Positions 8,820 to 17,326 are shown, numbered from the stretch's first letter. The stretch is DNA of 40,394 nt from Gemmatimonadota bacterium (GCA_022340755.1 JAJDNI010000100.1:1-40394), one strand, 5' to 3'. The notes: generated by a model not told the origin, from the sequence alone. Translations and numbers: made by a program.

Positions 8820-10469
8820 GTGAGAGCCCTGGTCGACTTGCTGTGGCCCCGCCGGGGCGAGCGGCTCCTTCCCGCCGTTGCCGCAGTTCTGCTGGCGTCG
8901 TCGTTCCCACCGCTGCATCCCCTGGTGCCTCCCTTCGTGGGGCTCGTGCCCTTCGCCCTGTGGATCCACGGCCTGTCGCCCGACGCCGAAGGTCGGCGGG
9001 CGGCCGTGCGCGGCTCGCTTGTCTTCGGAACCCTGTATTTCGGGATCCTCTTCTACTGGATCCTGGTGGCGCTGATCTGGTTCACGTGGATGGCGGTGCT
9101 CGCTTTCATCGGCTCGATGATCCTGCTGGTGGGCGCTGCCGCGCTGTTCGGCTGGATGCTGCACCGCGCGGTGCACACCGTGCGTGTGCCCCTGTGGCTG
9201 GCGCTGCCGGTGACGTGGACGGCCACCGAGTGGTTCCGTGCCCATTGGCCCGGGCCGCTGGCCTTCCCGTGGCTGGGGCTGGGCACGTCCCTTACGGGCT
9301 TTCCGGAGTTGGTGGGGATCGCCGAGATCGTGGGGGCGAGGGGGGTGACCTTCTGGTTGGCCCTGGTGAACGGGCTCCTGGCCGTCCTGGTGCTTCGGAT
9401 CCGTGGCGGCGGGGCGTGTGCACGCGAAGGGACGGTCGGTGCCCTCGAAGGAGGCCGTCGCTGGTGGCCGCTGTCCGTCGTCACGCTGGCGACGATCGCC
9501 CTTCCCATGGCCTGGGGCGTTTGGCGCGCGCACACGCTACCCATGCGCGACATCGGCCGGGTCGCGGTTGTGCAGCCGAACATCCCCGAGGACCTGAAAA
9601 TGAGCGGCGACACGGCCCTGGACAGCACGTTCGCGTCCCTGGACCGCCTGGTGCCCCGGATCCCGCCCGGGTCCGTGAAGCTCGTGGTCCTGCCCGAGGT
9701 GACGTTCCAGATCTTCCCGAAGCATCCCCAGTTCGCGCCCCAGGTAGGCCGCATCCAGGCGTACTCCCGGGAGGTTGGGGCGCCCATCGTATTCGGAGCA
9801 ATCGGCTACAGCTACACCGAGGACGGCGAGTTCATCCCCTACAACTCCGCCTTCCTCATGAAGCCCCAGGGACTCACCGACTACGAATACGACAAGCGCT
9901 ACCTGGTGCCGATGGTGGAGCGAGTGCCCCTGCTTCCGGCGAAGTGGCTGCGCCACCTCCAGTACTTCGGGAAGTTCGGGGTGGGGAAGGGATGGCCGCT
10001 CGCGGAAGTGGACGAAACGGCGTTTGCGCCGCTCATCTGCTATGAGTCCACGTATCCGCAGGGGGCACGCCAGTTCCGCCTCGCCGGCGCCGACGTGCTG
10101 CTGAACATCACCAACGACTCCTGGTACGGCCGGGAGCCCTGGTGGTCCCGCACCACCGCGCTCTGGCAGCACCCTGCCCACCTCGTCATGCGCGCCATCG
10201 AGAACCGCATGGGGGTCGCCCGGGCCGCCAACACGGGGATCTCGCTGTTCGTGGACCCGGTGGGAAGGGTGTACGACGCCACCCACCTCTTCCAACCTGC
10301 TGTGGAAGCGGACGACGTCTACACCACCGACGTCCTGACCTTCTACACGCGGTTTGGTGATCTCACGGGGAACGGCGCCGCGGCTGCCGCCCTGATCCTC
10401 GTCCTGGCTTCCTTTCGCCTGGGCAGAGGGAGTCGGGAGTCCCTGGACCCCGTCGAGGACGACGGTTAA
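8820..10469 (+). CDS. lnt: Apolipoprotein N-acyltransferase
   Basis: Lnt adds the third acyl chain to the N-terminal cysteine of lipoproteins at the inner membrane, using phospholipid as donor. The 549-residue protein has roughly six hydrophobic segments in the first 230 residues and a periplasmic carbon-nitrogen hydrolase domain. A last hydrophobic segment lies near residue 520. The catalytic triad is visible: Glu293 (VLPEVTF), Lys359 (YDKRYLVP) and Cys407 (LICYESTYP), with spacing close to E. coli Glu267-Lys335-Cys387. The GTG at 8820 is the first possible start after the preceding stop; no ordinary ribosome-binding site sits close to it. With the LolA-like protein upstream it forms part of a lipoprotein maturation and sorting set. 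Confidence 0.95.
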   Translation: MRALVDLLWPRRGERLLPAVAAVLLASSFPPLHPLVPPFVGLVPFALWIHGLSPDAEGRRAAVRGSLVFGTLYFGILFYWILVALIWFTWMAVLAFIGSMILLVGAAALFGWMLHRAVHTVRVPLWLALPVTWTATEWFRAHWPGPLAFPWLGLGTSLTGFPELVGIAEIVGARGVTFWLALVNGLLAVLVLRIRGGGACAREGTVGALEGGRRWWPLSVVTLATIALPMAWGVWRAHTLPMRDIGRVAVVQPNIPEDLKMSGDTALDSTFASLDRLVPRIPPGSVKLVVLPEVTFQIFPKHPQFAPQVGRIQAYSREVGAPIVFGAIGYSYTEDGEFIPYNSAFLMKPQGLTDYEYDKRYLVPMVERVPLLPAKWLRHLQYFGKFGVGKGWPLAEVDETAFAPLICYESTYPQGARQFRLAGADVLLNITNDSWYGREPWWSRTTALWQHPAHLVMRAIENRMGVARAANTGISLFVDPVGRVYDATHLFQPAVEADDVYTTDVLTFYTRFGDLTGNGAAAAALILVLASFRLGRGSRESLDPVEDDG

Positions 10470-10522
10470 CTTCTCTAGGCTATAGGAGGGCGTCGTATCG
10501 CGTCGACCTCCAAGCGAGTAAC

Positions 10523-10554
10523 CGGGCCGGGGGCCGAGGTGGCGCCCAGGCCCG
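10523..10554 (+). promoter_or_regulatory. Leader hairpin upstream of rpmE
   Basis: CGGGCCGGG at 10523-10531 pairs with CCC (10545-10547) and GGCCCG (10549-10554), giving nine base pairs with a single bulged A. It lies 26 bases before the rpmE start codon. Autogenous control of rpmE through its mRNA leader is known in E. coli. Whether this stem serves that purpose here is a guess; it could equally be the terminator of lnt. Confidence 0.35.
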
Positions 10555-10580
10555 TTCCACTTCGGCACGTGGAGCTGGAC

Positions 10581-10787
10581 ATGAAGCAGGACATCCATCC
10601 CGACTACAAGCCGGCGACGGTGACGTGTGCCTGCGGCAACCGCTTCGAGACGATGTCGACGGTGGCGGAGGTCCACGTCGAGATCTGCTCGGTGTGTCAT
10701 CCCTTCTACACCGGCAAGCAGCGTCTCGTCGACACCGCGGGGCGCGTCGACCGCTTCAAGAAGAAGTACGAGAAGGTCGGCACGTGA
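10581..10787 (+). CDS. rpmE: 50S ribosomal protein L31 (bL31), zinc-binding form
   Basis: L31 sits at the central protuberance of the large subunit and contributes to the bridge with the small subunit. The 68-residue product starts [11 protein letters not shown], the standard N-terminus, and carries four cysteines at 16, 18, 36 and 39 (TCACGNRF and EICSVCHPF). This is the C+ zinc-binding form, suited to zinc-replete growth. ATG 10581 was chosen over an in-frame ATG at 10539 because of this N-terminus and a GGAG six bases upstream (10571-10574). It stands between lnt and the prfA operon with non-coding sequence on both sides. Confidence 0.97.
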   Translation: MKQDIHPDYKPATVTCACGNRFETMSTVAEVHVEICSVCHPFYTGKQRLVDTAGRVDRFKKKYEKVGT

Positions 10788-10791
10788 GCCC

Positions 10792-10809
10792 GGCGGCCGG
10801 AAGGCCGCC
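10792..10809 (+). terminator. Hairpin just after rpmE
   Basis: GGCGGCC at 10792-10798 and GGCCGCC at 10803-10809 form a perfect seven-base-pair stem closed by a GGAA loop, five bases after the rpmE stop. There is no U tract, so if it terminates transcription it does so poorly or with help from Rho. The tetraloop-like cap and position make it a good 3'-end protecting structure. Confidence 0.55.
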
Positions 10810-10833
10810 CGCCCGCCGCGGATCCCACCGGTA

Positions 10834-10979
10834 ATGGGGCGCGTCAGATCGAGTGCAGGGGTAGGAAGGCGAGCGCAGCGACCGAGGCGTACCTCAGGGG
10901 TACGTCGCAGAGAGCCGCGCGGAGCCTGACGCCGCCCTGCGCCGATTTCACGCACCCGTCCCAACGCGCCCGTCCCCAT
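10834..10979 (+). ncRNA. Candidate structured RNA or leader of prfA
   Basis: The stretch is rich in complementary segments. ATGGGG (10834-10839) pairs with CCCCAT (10974-10979), whose last two bases are the first two of the prfA start codon. CGCGT (10840-10844) pairs with ACGCG (10964-10968). GCGTCAG (10841-10847) pairs with CTGACGC (10926-10932), and GCAGGG (10855-10860) with CCCTGC (10935-10940); these two cross, so they would form a pseudoknot or exclude each other. Inside, GGCGTACC (10886-10893) and GGTACGTC (10899-10906) form an eight-pair hairpin with one G-U. No Shine-Dalgarno precedes prfA. I cannot match it to a named RNA family; a translational switch for release factor 1 or an unrelated small RNA are both possible. 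Confidence 0.4.
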
Positions 10980-12075
10980 GAAGAGCCCTGATCTCGATCC
11001 ACGCCTGGAGCAGCGCCTCCGCGAGGCCGAGGCGCGCTACGCGGAGGTGGAGCGCGCCTTAGCGAGCCCCGAGGTGCTGGCCCACCCGGAGCGGCTCCGG
11101 GGGTTGGGGCAGGAGCGCGCGCAGCTCGAGCCCGTCGTCGCGACGTCGCGCCGTCTGAGGGCCACCCTGCAGGAGCACGCCGGTGCCTCGGAGCTCATGG
11201 AGGAGGCCGACGACCCCGACATGAGAGCGATGGCCGAGGATGAGGTCGCCGGCCTGGAGGAGCGCATCGAGAGCCTCGCCCGCGAGGCCCGTGAGCGGCT
11301 CATCCCGCACGATCCCCTGGAAGACCGAGCCGCCGTGGTGGAGATCCGGGCCGGAACCGGGGGAGACGAGGCCGGCCTGTTCGCCGCGGACCTCATGCGG
11401 ATGTACGAGCGCCTGGCCGAGCGCCAGGGTTGGTCCGTGGAGCTGCTGAGCCTCTCCGAGGGTATCCCCGGCTCCATCAAGGAGGCGATCTTCACGGTTC
11501 GCGGGCGAGGCGCCTACGGGAGACTCCGCTACGAGTCCGGGGTGCACCGCGTCCAGCGCGTTCCGGAAACCGAGAGCCAGGGACGGATCCACACCTCGGC
11601 AGCCACGGTCGCCGTCCTGCCCGAGGCCGAAGAGGTGGACCTCCACATCGATCCGGCGGACCTGCGCATCGACGTCTTCCGCTCGTCGGGCCCGGGTGGC
11701 CAATCCGTGAACACCACGGACTCCGCGGTGCGCATCACCCACGTGCCCACGGGGCTGGTGGTGACCTGTCAGGACGAGAAGTCCCAGCACAAGAACAAGG
11801 CGAAGGCCCTGAAGGTCCTGCGCAGCCGGCTCCTCGACCAGATGATCGCGGATCAGGAGGCGATACGCGCCCGTGAGCGCAAGACGCAGGTCGGCACCGG
11901 TGACCGCTCGGCCAAGATCCGCACCTACAACTTCCCGCAGAACCGGGTCACCGACCACCGCATCGGGCTCACCCTGTACAGCCTCGGAGAGGTCCTGGGT
12001 GGTGATCTGGACGAGCTCATAGGCGCGCTCCGCCTCGCGAAGGAGGAGGAGCGGCTGGAGAGCTCACCGGCGTGA
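10978..12075 (+). CDS. prfA: Peptide chain release factor 1
   Basis: RF1 ends translation at UAA and UAG codons. The 365-residue protein has the coiled N-terminal domain and the conserved [19 protein letters not shown] block. Its Pro196-Glu197-Thr198 corresponds to the PxT stop-codon reader that distinguishes RF1 from RF2 (SPF). The peptidyl-hydrolysis motif GGQ is at 240-242 (GPGGQSVN). The ATG at 10978 fits the family N-terminus but has no ribosome-binding site; a structured leader covers the start instead. It overlaps prmC by four bases (GTGA), the classic pairing of RF1 with the enzyme that methylates the glutamine of GGQ. Confidence 0.97.
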   Translation: MKSPDLDPRLEQRLREAEARYAEVERALASPEVLAHPERLRGLGQERAQLEPVVATSRRLRATLQEHAGASELMEEADDPDMRAMAEDEVAGLEERIESLAREARERLIPHDPLEDRAAVVEIRAGTGGDEAGLFAADLMRMYERLAERQGWSVELLSLSEGIPGSIKEAIFTVRGRGAYGRLRYESGVHRVQRVPETESQGRIHTSAATVAVLPEAEEVDLHIDPADLRIDVFRSSGPGGQSVNTTDSAVRITHVPTGLVVTCQDEKSQHKNKAKALKVLRSRLLDQMIADQEAIRARERKTQVGTGDRSAKIRTYNFPQNRVTDHRIGLTLYSLGEVLGGDLDELIGALRLAKEEERLESSPA

Positions 12076-13022
12076 CGGGGAGCGTGGCAGCCGAGGCCGC
12101 CACCCGGGGGCCGGCGGATGAGGTCTGGACGGTCCTGCGCCTCATGCGCTGGAGCGGCGAATATCTGGAGGGCAAGGGAGTCGAGCGTGGGCGGCTCGAC
12201 GCCGAGCATCTCCTGGCCCACGCGCTGGGGGTGGGCCGCCTCCAGCTCTACCTTCAATTCGACCGGCCCCTGGAGCGGCGCGAGCTGGACCGGTTCCGGC
12301 CCCTGCTGAGGCGACGGGCGCAACGCGAGCCACTTCAGTACATTCTGGGCCGGGCTGCTTTCCGGGAGCTGGATCTGCACGTGAATCGCCGCGTGCTCAT
12401 CCCCAGGCCGGAGACCGAAGTCCTGGTGGAGGAGGTTCTGGCCTGGGCCAGAGCGCAGCGGCGCAAGGCGATGTCGGCGGTGGACCTCGGGACCGGGTCC
12501 GGAGCCATCGCCCTGTCCCTCGCATTTGAGGGGCCGTTCACCGAGGTCGTCGCCGTCGACGCGTCCGCGGCGGCCCTCGAGGTGGCGGAGGAGAACGTGC
12601 GGGCGTCGGGTCTGGTGGACCGCGTCGACCTGCGCCGAGGCTCGCTGTTCGATGCCCTGGCCGCACGGGAAGCGTTCGACGTCGTCGTGTCGAACCCTCC
12701 CTACGTGTCCGAGGCGGAGATGGCGACCCTCCAGCCCGAGGTCGGTGAATGGGAGCCCCGGGAGGCCCTGCTGGGCGGGCCGGATGGCCTGGGGGTGATC
12801 CGGTCCATCGTGGCGGGGGCGTCCCGGCACATGGCCGCCGGAGGATTGTTGGCGCTCGAGGTCGGGGCAGGGCAGGCCGGGCTGGTGACGGCGGAGGTGG
12901 AGAGCGCGGGTGGATACGATGAGGTGCGGGTGCGGAGGGACCTGTCCGGACGAGAGCGCGTGGTTCTCGCCCGGCGAGCTATGGTAGCCGAGAACGTGAC
13001 TCGATTGGAAGGGAACGCATGA
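12072..13022 (+). CDS. prmC: Release factor glutamine methyltransferase PrmC
   Basis: PrmC transfers a methyl group from S-adenosylmethionine to the glutamine of the GGQ motif in release factors 1 and 2. The 316-residue product has an N-terminal helical domain (to about residue 110). A class I methyltransferase fold follows, with the SAM loop [11 protein letters not shown] near residue 137 and the catalytic NPPY at 208-211. The block [13 protein letters not shown] is a hallmark of the family. The GTG overlaps the prfA stop, and the stop overlaps the following gene (ATGA). The N-terminus is about 15-20 residues longer than usual, so a slightly later start is possible. Confidence 0.96.
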   Translation: MTGSVAAEAATRGPADEVWTVLRLMRWSGEYLEGKGVERGRLDAEHLLAHALGVGRLQLYLQFDRPLERRELDRFRPLLRRRAQREPLQYILGRAAFRELDLHVNRRVLIPRPETEVLVEEVLAWARAQRRKAMSAVDLGTGSGAIALSLAFEGPFTEVVAVDASAAALEVAEENVRASGLVDRVDLRRGSLFDALAAREAFDVVVSNPPYVSEAEMATLQPEVGEWEPREALLGGPDGLGVIRSIVAGASRHMAAGGLLALEVGAGQAGLVTAEVESAGGYDEVRVRRDLSGRERVVLARRAMVAENVTRLEGNA

Positions 13023-13381
13023 TGGCGGGCATTTACGATATGGCGAAGGAGCTCGGTAACGCGCTCGCGCGGACCGATGAATACCAGGCGCTGCGCCGGG
13101 CGGCGGAGGCGGTCGACGCGGACCGCGACGTCGTGGAGCTGCGCAACAAGCTCCACGCCCTGGAGGAGGGCATGGAGGCGTCGCTGCGGGCGGGTCAGGA
13201 GCCCGACGAGGAGTCGCAGGAGGCGTACCGCGAGGCGGCTGAGGAACTGCAGACGAAGGCACCGTTCCAGCGCTTCGTGGCGGCCCAGTCGAACTTCGAC
13301 AAGGTGATGTACAAGGTGAACGAGACCATGGCTCGAGGGCTCCAGGACGGCGCCAAGAGCCGGATCATCCTGTCCTCTTGA
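13019..13381 (+). CDS. YlbF/YmcA family protein
   Basis: This small all-helical protein (120 residues) resembles the YlbF/YmcA family. In Bacillus subtilis YlbF, YmcA and YaaT form an iron-sulfur complex that affects RNase Y specificity and competence and sporulation. The conserved pattern seen here is a first amphipathic helix (AKELGNALARTDEYQALRRA), a central VVELRNKLHALEE helix, and the FVAAQSNFDKVMYKVNETM block that matches the C-terminal family signature. No cysteines are present, so an Fe-S role for this protein is unlikely. Two adjacent in-frame ATGs (13019 and 13022) could start it; the first gives the ATGA overlap with prmC. Its function in a Gram-negative-type cell is unknown. Confidence 0.8.
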   Translation: MMAGIYDMAKELGNALARTDEYQALRRAAEAVDADRDVVELRNKLHALEEGMEASLRAGQEPDEESQEAYREAAEELQTKAPFQRFVAAQSNFDKVMYKVNETMARGLQDGAKSRIILSS

Positions 13382-13385
13382 AGAT

Positions 13386-13404
13386 CCGGGGCTCGGCGCC
13401 CCGG
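13386..13404 (+). terminator. Hairpin after the ylbF-like gene
   Basis: CCGGGGC (13386-13392) and GCCCCGG (13398-13404) form a perfect seven-pair stem with a TCGGC loop, four bases after the stop codon. It closes the prfA-prmC-ylbF operon. No U tract follows, as for the other hairpins in this window. Confidence 0.65.
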
Positions 13405-13448
13405 CAGTCCAGAAATCACATCGAACCATCCTCGGACGAGGGACTTCC

Positions 13449-14765
13449 GTGAAGCAACCGACTGAGATCCGTCCGGCCACCGGCAAGCTCGGTGTCCTGC
13501 TCCCCGGCTTCGGCGCCGTGGCTACCACGTTCGTGGCCGGCGTGGAGGCTGCCCGCCGCGGCCTGGCCAAGCCCATCGGCAGCCTGACCCAGATGGCGAC
13601 GATCCGCCTGGGCAAGCGTACCGAGGGACGGGCCCCCTTCATCAAGGACTTCGTGCCCCTCGCCGATCTCGACGACCTGGTTTTCGGTACCTGGGATCCC
13701 ATCCCGGACGACGGCTATGCGAGCGCGCTGAACGCCGGGGTGCTGCACAAGGAGCAGCACCTCGATCCCATCAAGGACTTCCTGTCGTCCATCAAGCCCA
13801 TGTCCGCGGCCTTCGATCCCGGGTACGTGAAAAAGCTCGACGGGCCGAACAAGAAGAAGGGTGCCAACAAGCGCGAGCTCGCCGAAGCCATCCGGGCCGA
13901 TATCCGCCGGTTCAAGGAAGAGAACGGGTGCGACCGTCTCGTCATGGTGTGGTGCGCATCCACGGAGATCTATGTAAGGCCCGGCCCCGTTCACGAGACC
14001 CTGGAGTCGTTCGAGAAGGGGATGGAGGACAACGACCCGGGCATCGCCCCGAGCCAGCTGTACGCCTACGCCGCCATCATGGAGGGCATCCCCTACGCCA
14101 ACGGAGCGCCCAACCTGTCGGCGGACTTTCCGGCGCTGGAGAACCTCGCGGTGGAGAAGGGCGTGCCCATCGGCGGCAAGGACTTCAAGACGGGCCAGAC
14201 CCTCATGAAGACCATCCTCGCTCCGGGCTTCAAGACGCGCATGCTCGGCCTGAACGGGTGGTTCAGCACGAACATCCTGGGCAACCGAGACGGGGAGGTT
14301 CTGGACGATCCGGAGTCCTTCAAGACCAAGGAAGTCAGCAAGCTCGGGGTCCTGGAGCACATCCTCCAGCCCAACATGTACCCCGAGCTCTACGGGGACA
14401 TGTACCACAAGGTCCGGATCAACTACTACCCGCCGCGTGGTGACAACAAGGAGGGGTGGGACAACATCGACATCTTCGGGTGGATGGGTTATCCGATGCA
14501 GATCAAGGTGGACTTCCTCTGCCGGGATTCCATCCTCGCGGCCCCCATCGTCCTCGACCTCACGCTGTTCATGGACCTGGCGGGGCGCGCGGGCATGAAG
14601 GGGATCCAGGAGTGGCTGTCGTTCTACTTCAAGAGCCCGCAGACGGCTCCCGGGCTCTATCCGGAGCACGATCTCTTCATCCAGCACTGGAAGCTGAAGA
14701 ACACGCTCCGGTGGATGATGGGCGAGGAGCAGATCACGCACCTGGGGGTCGAGTACTACGAGTAG
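13449..14765 (+). CDS. Inositol-3-phosphate synthase (myo-inositol-1-phosphate synthase)
   Basis: The enzyme converts glucose 6-phosphate to inositol 3-phosphate with NAD+, the only known route to new myo-inositol. The 438-residue protein shows the NAD fold near the N-terminus (GVLLPGFGAVATTFVAGV). It also has the hallmark catalytic region PIGGKDFKTGQT near residue 240, followed by a long C-terminal sheet-rich region (NILGNRDGEVL, IDIFGWMGYPMQIKVDFLC). The GTG at 13449 has a GAGGG about six bases upstream. The gene stands alone between two strong hairpins, so it is probably transcribed and regulated by itself. It suggests that the organism makes inositol phospholipids or an inositol-based solute or thiol; no partner phosphatase or lipid synthase is visible in the window. 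Confidence 0.94.
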   Translation: MKQPTEIRPATGKLGVLLPGFGAVATTFVAGVEAARRGLAKPIGSLTQMATIRLGKRTEGRAPFIKDFVPLADLDDLVFGTWDPIPDDGYASALNAGVLHKEQHLDPIKDFLSSIKPMSAAFDPGYVKKLDGPNKKKGANKRELAEAIRADIRRFKEENGCDRLVMVWCASTEIYVRPGPVHETLESFEKGMEDNDPGIAPSQLYAYAAIMEGIPYANGAPNLSADFPALENLAVEKGVPIGGKDFKTGQTLMKTILAPGFKTRMLGLNGWFSTNILGNRDGEVLDDPESFKTKEVSKLGVLEHILQPNMYPELYGDMYHKVRINYYPPRGDNKEGWDNIDIFGWMGYPMQIKVDFLCRDSILAAPIVLDLTLFMDLAGRAGMKGIQEWLSFYFKSPQTAPGLYPEHDLFIQHWKLKNTLRWMMGEEQITHLGVEYYE

Positions 14766-14780
14766 CTGAGCGACGCGCTG

Positions 14781-14811
14781 CCGGACCCGGGGGTTCGCCC
14801 CCCGGGTCCGG
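14781..14811 (+). terminator. Strong 13-bp hairpin after the inositol-phosphate synthase
   Basis: The arm at 14781-14793 (CCGGACCCGGGGG) pairs over 13 bases with its complement at 14799-14811, around a TTCG-type loop plus one extra C. A UUCG loop on a GC stem is among the most stable RNA hairpins. It starts 15 bases after the stop codon. No U tract follows. Confidence 0.75.
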
Positions 14812-14843
14812 GCCGTGCCGTCCACGGGGCGAGATCATGACCG

Positions 14844-15515
14844 GTGGGTACGATAGCTGTGCATAGCACCGCGAGAGGACGCTTCATCGTCCTGGAGGGT
14901 GGCGAGGGTGCGGGAAAGAGCACCCAGGCCGCACTCCTGTCGACATGGCTGGACGCGCTCGGGGTACCGCACGTGGTGACCCGCGAGCCCGGAGGCACAC
15001 CGACGGGCGAGGCCGTGCGCTCGCTGGTGCTCAGCCGCACCGATCTGGAGATGCCCGCGGAGTCGGAGCTCTTCCTGTACCTTGCGTCGCGGGCGGCGTT
15101 CGTGCGCGACGTGGTGCGGCCGGCATTGGAGGCCGGGCGGACGGTGGTGGCCGATCGGTTCGATCTGTCCACACTGGCCTATCAGGGATACGGGAGGGGG
15201 CTGGACCTGGACGACGTGCGCCGCTCCATCGCTCTGGCGACGGGCGGCCTCGAGCCGGACCTGTACGTGTATCTGGACATGCCGGTGGACGAGGGCGTGG
15301 ATCGCCAGAAGCGGGGCGGCCTCGAGCCGGATCGCATGGAGCGTGAGGGTAGCGCGTTCCTGCAGCGTGTCCGGGACGGATACCTCGAGTTGGCGCGGAC
15401 CACGCCGAAGGTGAGGGTCATGAGCGCGGTGGGGTCCCCCGCAGAGGTGCACGCGCGCCTGCGCCGGCTGCTCGCGGCGGAGCTGCCCGAAACCTTCGCA
15501 CCGAGCTCGGTTTAG
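14844..15515 (+). CDS. tmk: Thymidylate kinase
   Basis: Tmk phosphorylates dTMP to dTDP with ATP, an essential step to dTTP in the cytoplasm. The 223-residue product has the P-loop GGEGAGKST (Lys25). TREPGGTPTGEAVR is the family block that contacts the nucleotide, and the DRF motif (VVADRFDLSTLAYQG) stands for the usual DRY/DRW. A GTG at 14844 begins the predicted frame; another in-frame GTG at 14859 would remove five residues and is equally plausible. The purine-rich GGGGCGAG at 14826-14833 could serve either. It lies 39 bases before the S41 protease gene. Confidence 0.95.
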   Translation: MGTIAVHSTARGRFIVLEGGEGAGKSTQAALLSTWLDALGVPHVVTREPGGTPTGEAVRSLVLSRTDLEMPAESELFLYLASRAAFVRDVVRPALEAGRTVVADRFDLSTLAYQGYGRGLDLDDVRRSIALATGGLEPDLYVYLDMPVDEGVDRQKRGGLEPDRMEREGSAFLQRVRDGYLELARTTPKVRVMSAVGSPAEVHARLRRLLAAELPETFAPSSV

Positions 15516-15553
15516 ATCACTACAACTGTGAAACACATCGGGAGGACCCTGGA

Positions 15554-17239
15554 GTGAGCTTCCGCAGAAGCCTCGTCGTACCTTTGGTGGTGGTGGCTGT
15601 CGCCGCGTTGTCGGGAGGGTGGCTGCTGCAGCGCGGCGTGGATCGCGCCCAGAACGTCTACGTGAAGGTTCATCTCCTCCAGGAAGTCGCAGACCGGGTC
15701 GAGTCGAGCTACGTCGACAAGGTCGACACGAACCAGCTCTACACGTCGGCCATCGACGGACTCATCGCGGATCTCCACGACCCCTACTCGAACTTCATGC
15801 AAGCCTCGGACTACGAGAACATGAGGATCGAGAACATCGAAGGGGACTACGGTGGGATCGGTGCCGAGGTCGTGGAGCGGAACGGGTACGTGACGGTGGT
15901 GAGCCCAATCCCGGGAACGCCGGCGCAGCGTGCGGGCATCCGCGCTGGCGACCAGTTCTTCCAGATCGACGGACAGGCCGCCGACACCATGACCACCGAC
16001 CAGGCGGTGGCAATCCTCCGGGGCAAGCCGGGCACCGACGTGCCGGTGGAGATGCTGCGGCCGGGAGTAGATCAACCGATCCCCTTCACGCTGACCCGTG
16101 AGGTCATCCGCCTGAAGGCCGTGCCGTTCGCCGTGATGCTCTCCGACAGCGTGGGCTATGTACCGCTGCAGTCCGTGATGGAGAGCTCGTCGTCGGAGAT
16201 CAGGAGCGCGGTGGACTCCCTGCGAGAAGAGGGAGCCCGCAGCCTGATTCTCGACCTCAGGGGTAACCCGGGAGGCCTCTTGGACCAGGGCATCGCGGTC
16301 TCCGACCTCTTCCTCGACAAGGGTCGCGGCGTCGTAGAGACCCGCGGACGCGCCGCGAACCAGAACGCCGCGTACAAGGCGAGCACTCCGGATCTTTATC
16401 CGGACATGCCCCTGGTGGTGCTGGTGGACGGGGGCTCGGCCTCCGCGTCGGAGATCATCGCCGGCGCCCTCCAGGACAACGACAGGGCCGTGCTCATCGG
16501 TGAGAGCACGTTCGGAAAAGGCCTGGTGCAGACCCTCTTCCAGCTGTCAGGGGGGAACGTGCTGCGCCTCACCACCGCCCGCTGGTACACGCCGGTGGGC
16601 CGTTCCATCAACAAGGACGCCAAGACGCGGTACAGCGACGCCAGCAGTGAGGCCCTCTCCCTTTCCGGCCAGCCCGTGAGTGGCATCGATCTCGACGGTC
16701 GGCCTCTCTTCAAGTCGGTGGACGGGCGCACCCTCTATGGTGGGGGTGGCATCGCTCCCGACGTGTTCGTGGCGCCCGAAGTGCTGACTGCCGACGAAGA
16801 ACGCTCGGTGCGCGGCGTCTACAAGCAGGCCGGAGCGTTCAACGTCGCCCTGTTCAACTACGCCGTGCGCTATCTCGGGGACCACCCCGGGCTCAAGGTG
16901 GGATTCGCCATCACGAATGCCGACCTGACTGCGTTCTACCGGGCGCTCCCCGAGTGGAACGTGACCGTCGATCGGGACGACTTCCGCGGGGCTCGCCGCT
17001 TCGTCCGCTATCAACTGGAGAAGGAGATCGCCAACCAGGCATGGGGCCAGCGTGGCGAGTTCCTGCAGGAGCTCCCCGAGGATCACGAGCTGAGCCAGGC
17101 CCTCGCGCTGTTGCGCTCCGCCAGGACCCAGAAGGAGGTCCTCGCGGAGGCAGAGCGGCTGGCGCCTCCGGTGCCCGCGGGCGCGACGAGCGCCGCCGCG
17201 GACGCACAGAGCTCGGCGGACTCGACGGGCGGATCCTGA
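15554..17239 (+). CDS. S41 family C-terminal processing protease (PDZ)
   Basis: This is a secreted or membrane-anchored tail-specific protease. The 561-residue protein has an N-terminal hydrophobic segment (residues 7-25, signal peptide or anchor) and a DPYSNFM block. A PDZ domain spans about residues 100-185 (YGGIGAEVV, SPAQRAG-like GTPAQRAGIRAGD). The S41 catalytic core has Ser297 in GSASASEI and Lys322 in FGKGLVQT. The 25-residue Ser-Lys spacing equals that in the plant D1-processing enzyme. It has about 150 residues beyond the core, ending in a low-complexity Ala/Ser tail. The GTG at 15554 is supported by GGGAGG at 15540-15545 region. Substrates are unknown; periplasmic protein processing or quality control is likely. 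Confidence 0.94.
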   Translation: MSFRRSLVVPLVVVAVAALSGGWLLQRGVDRAQNVYVKVHLLQEVADRVESSYVDKVDTNQLYTSAIDGLIADLHDPYSNFMQASDYENMRIENIEGDYGGIGAEVVERNGYVTVVSPIPGTPAQRAGIRAGDQFFQIDGQAADTMTTDQAVAILRGKPGTDVPVEMLRPGVDQPIPFTLTREVIRLKAVPFAVMLSDSVGYVPLQSVMESSSSEIRSAVDSLREEGARSLILDLRGNPGGLLDQGIAVSDLFLDKGRGVVETRGRAANQNAAYKASTPDLYPDMPLVVLVDGGSASASEIIAGALQDNDRAVLIGESTFGKGLVQTLFQLSGGNVLRLTTARWYTPVGRSINKDAKTRYSDASSEALSLSGQPVSGIDLDGRPLFKSVDGRTLYGGGGIAPDVFVAPEVLTADEERSVRGVYKQAGAFNVALFNYAVRYLGDHPGLKVGFAITNADLTAFYRALPEWNVTVDRDDFRGARRFVRYQLEKEIANQAWGQRGEFLQELPEDHELSQALALLRSARTQKEVLAEAERLAPPVPAGATSAAADAQSSADSTGGS

Positions 17240-17326
17240 CGAGGCGCTCCGGGACAACGGTTCCCTCCGAGCCATTCCCATGACCCGGCGGATAGGGCTG
17301 CGTTCACGCGATCCGATGGTGCGCTC

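Noticed and set aside
13416-14825. A 469-codon open frame on the minus strand opposite the inositol-phosphate synthase
   Set aside because: Same mirror effect; no recognisable motif, and the + strand gene has full conservation and a ribosome-binding site.
15516-15553. Promoter in the AT-richer gap between tmk and the S41 protease
   Set aside because: TAGATC and TACAAC are weak -10 candidates without a matching -35.
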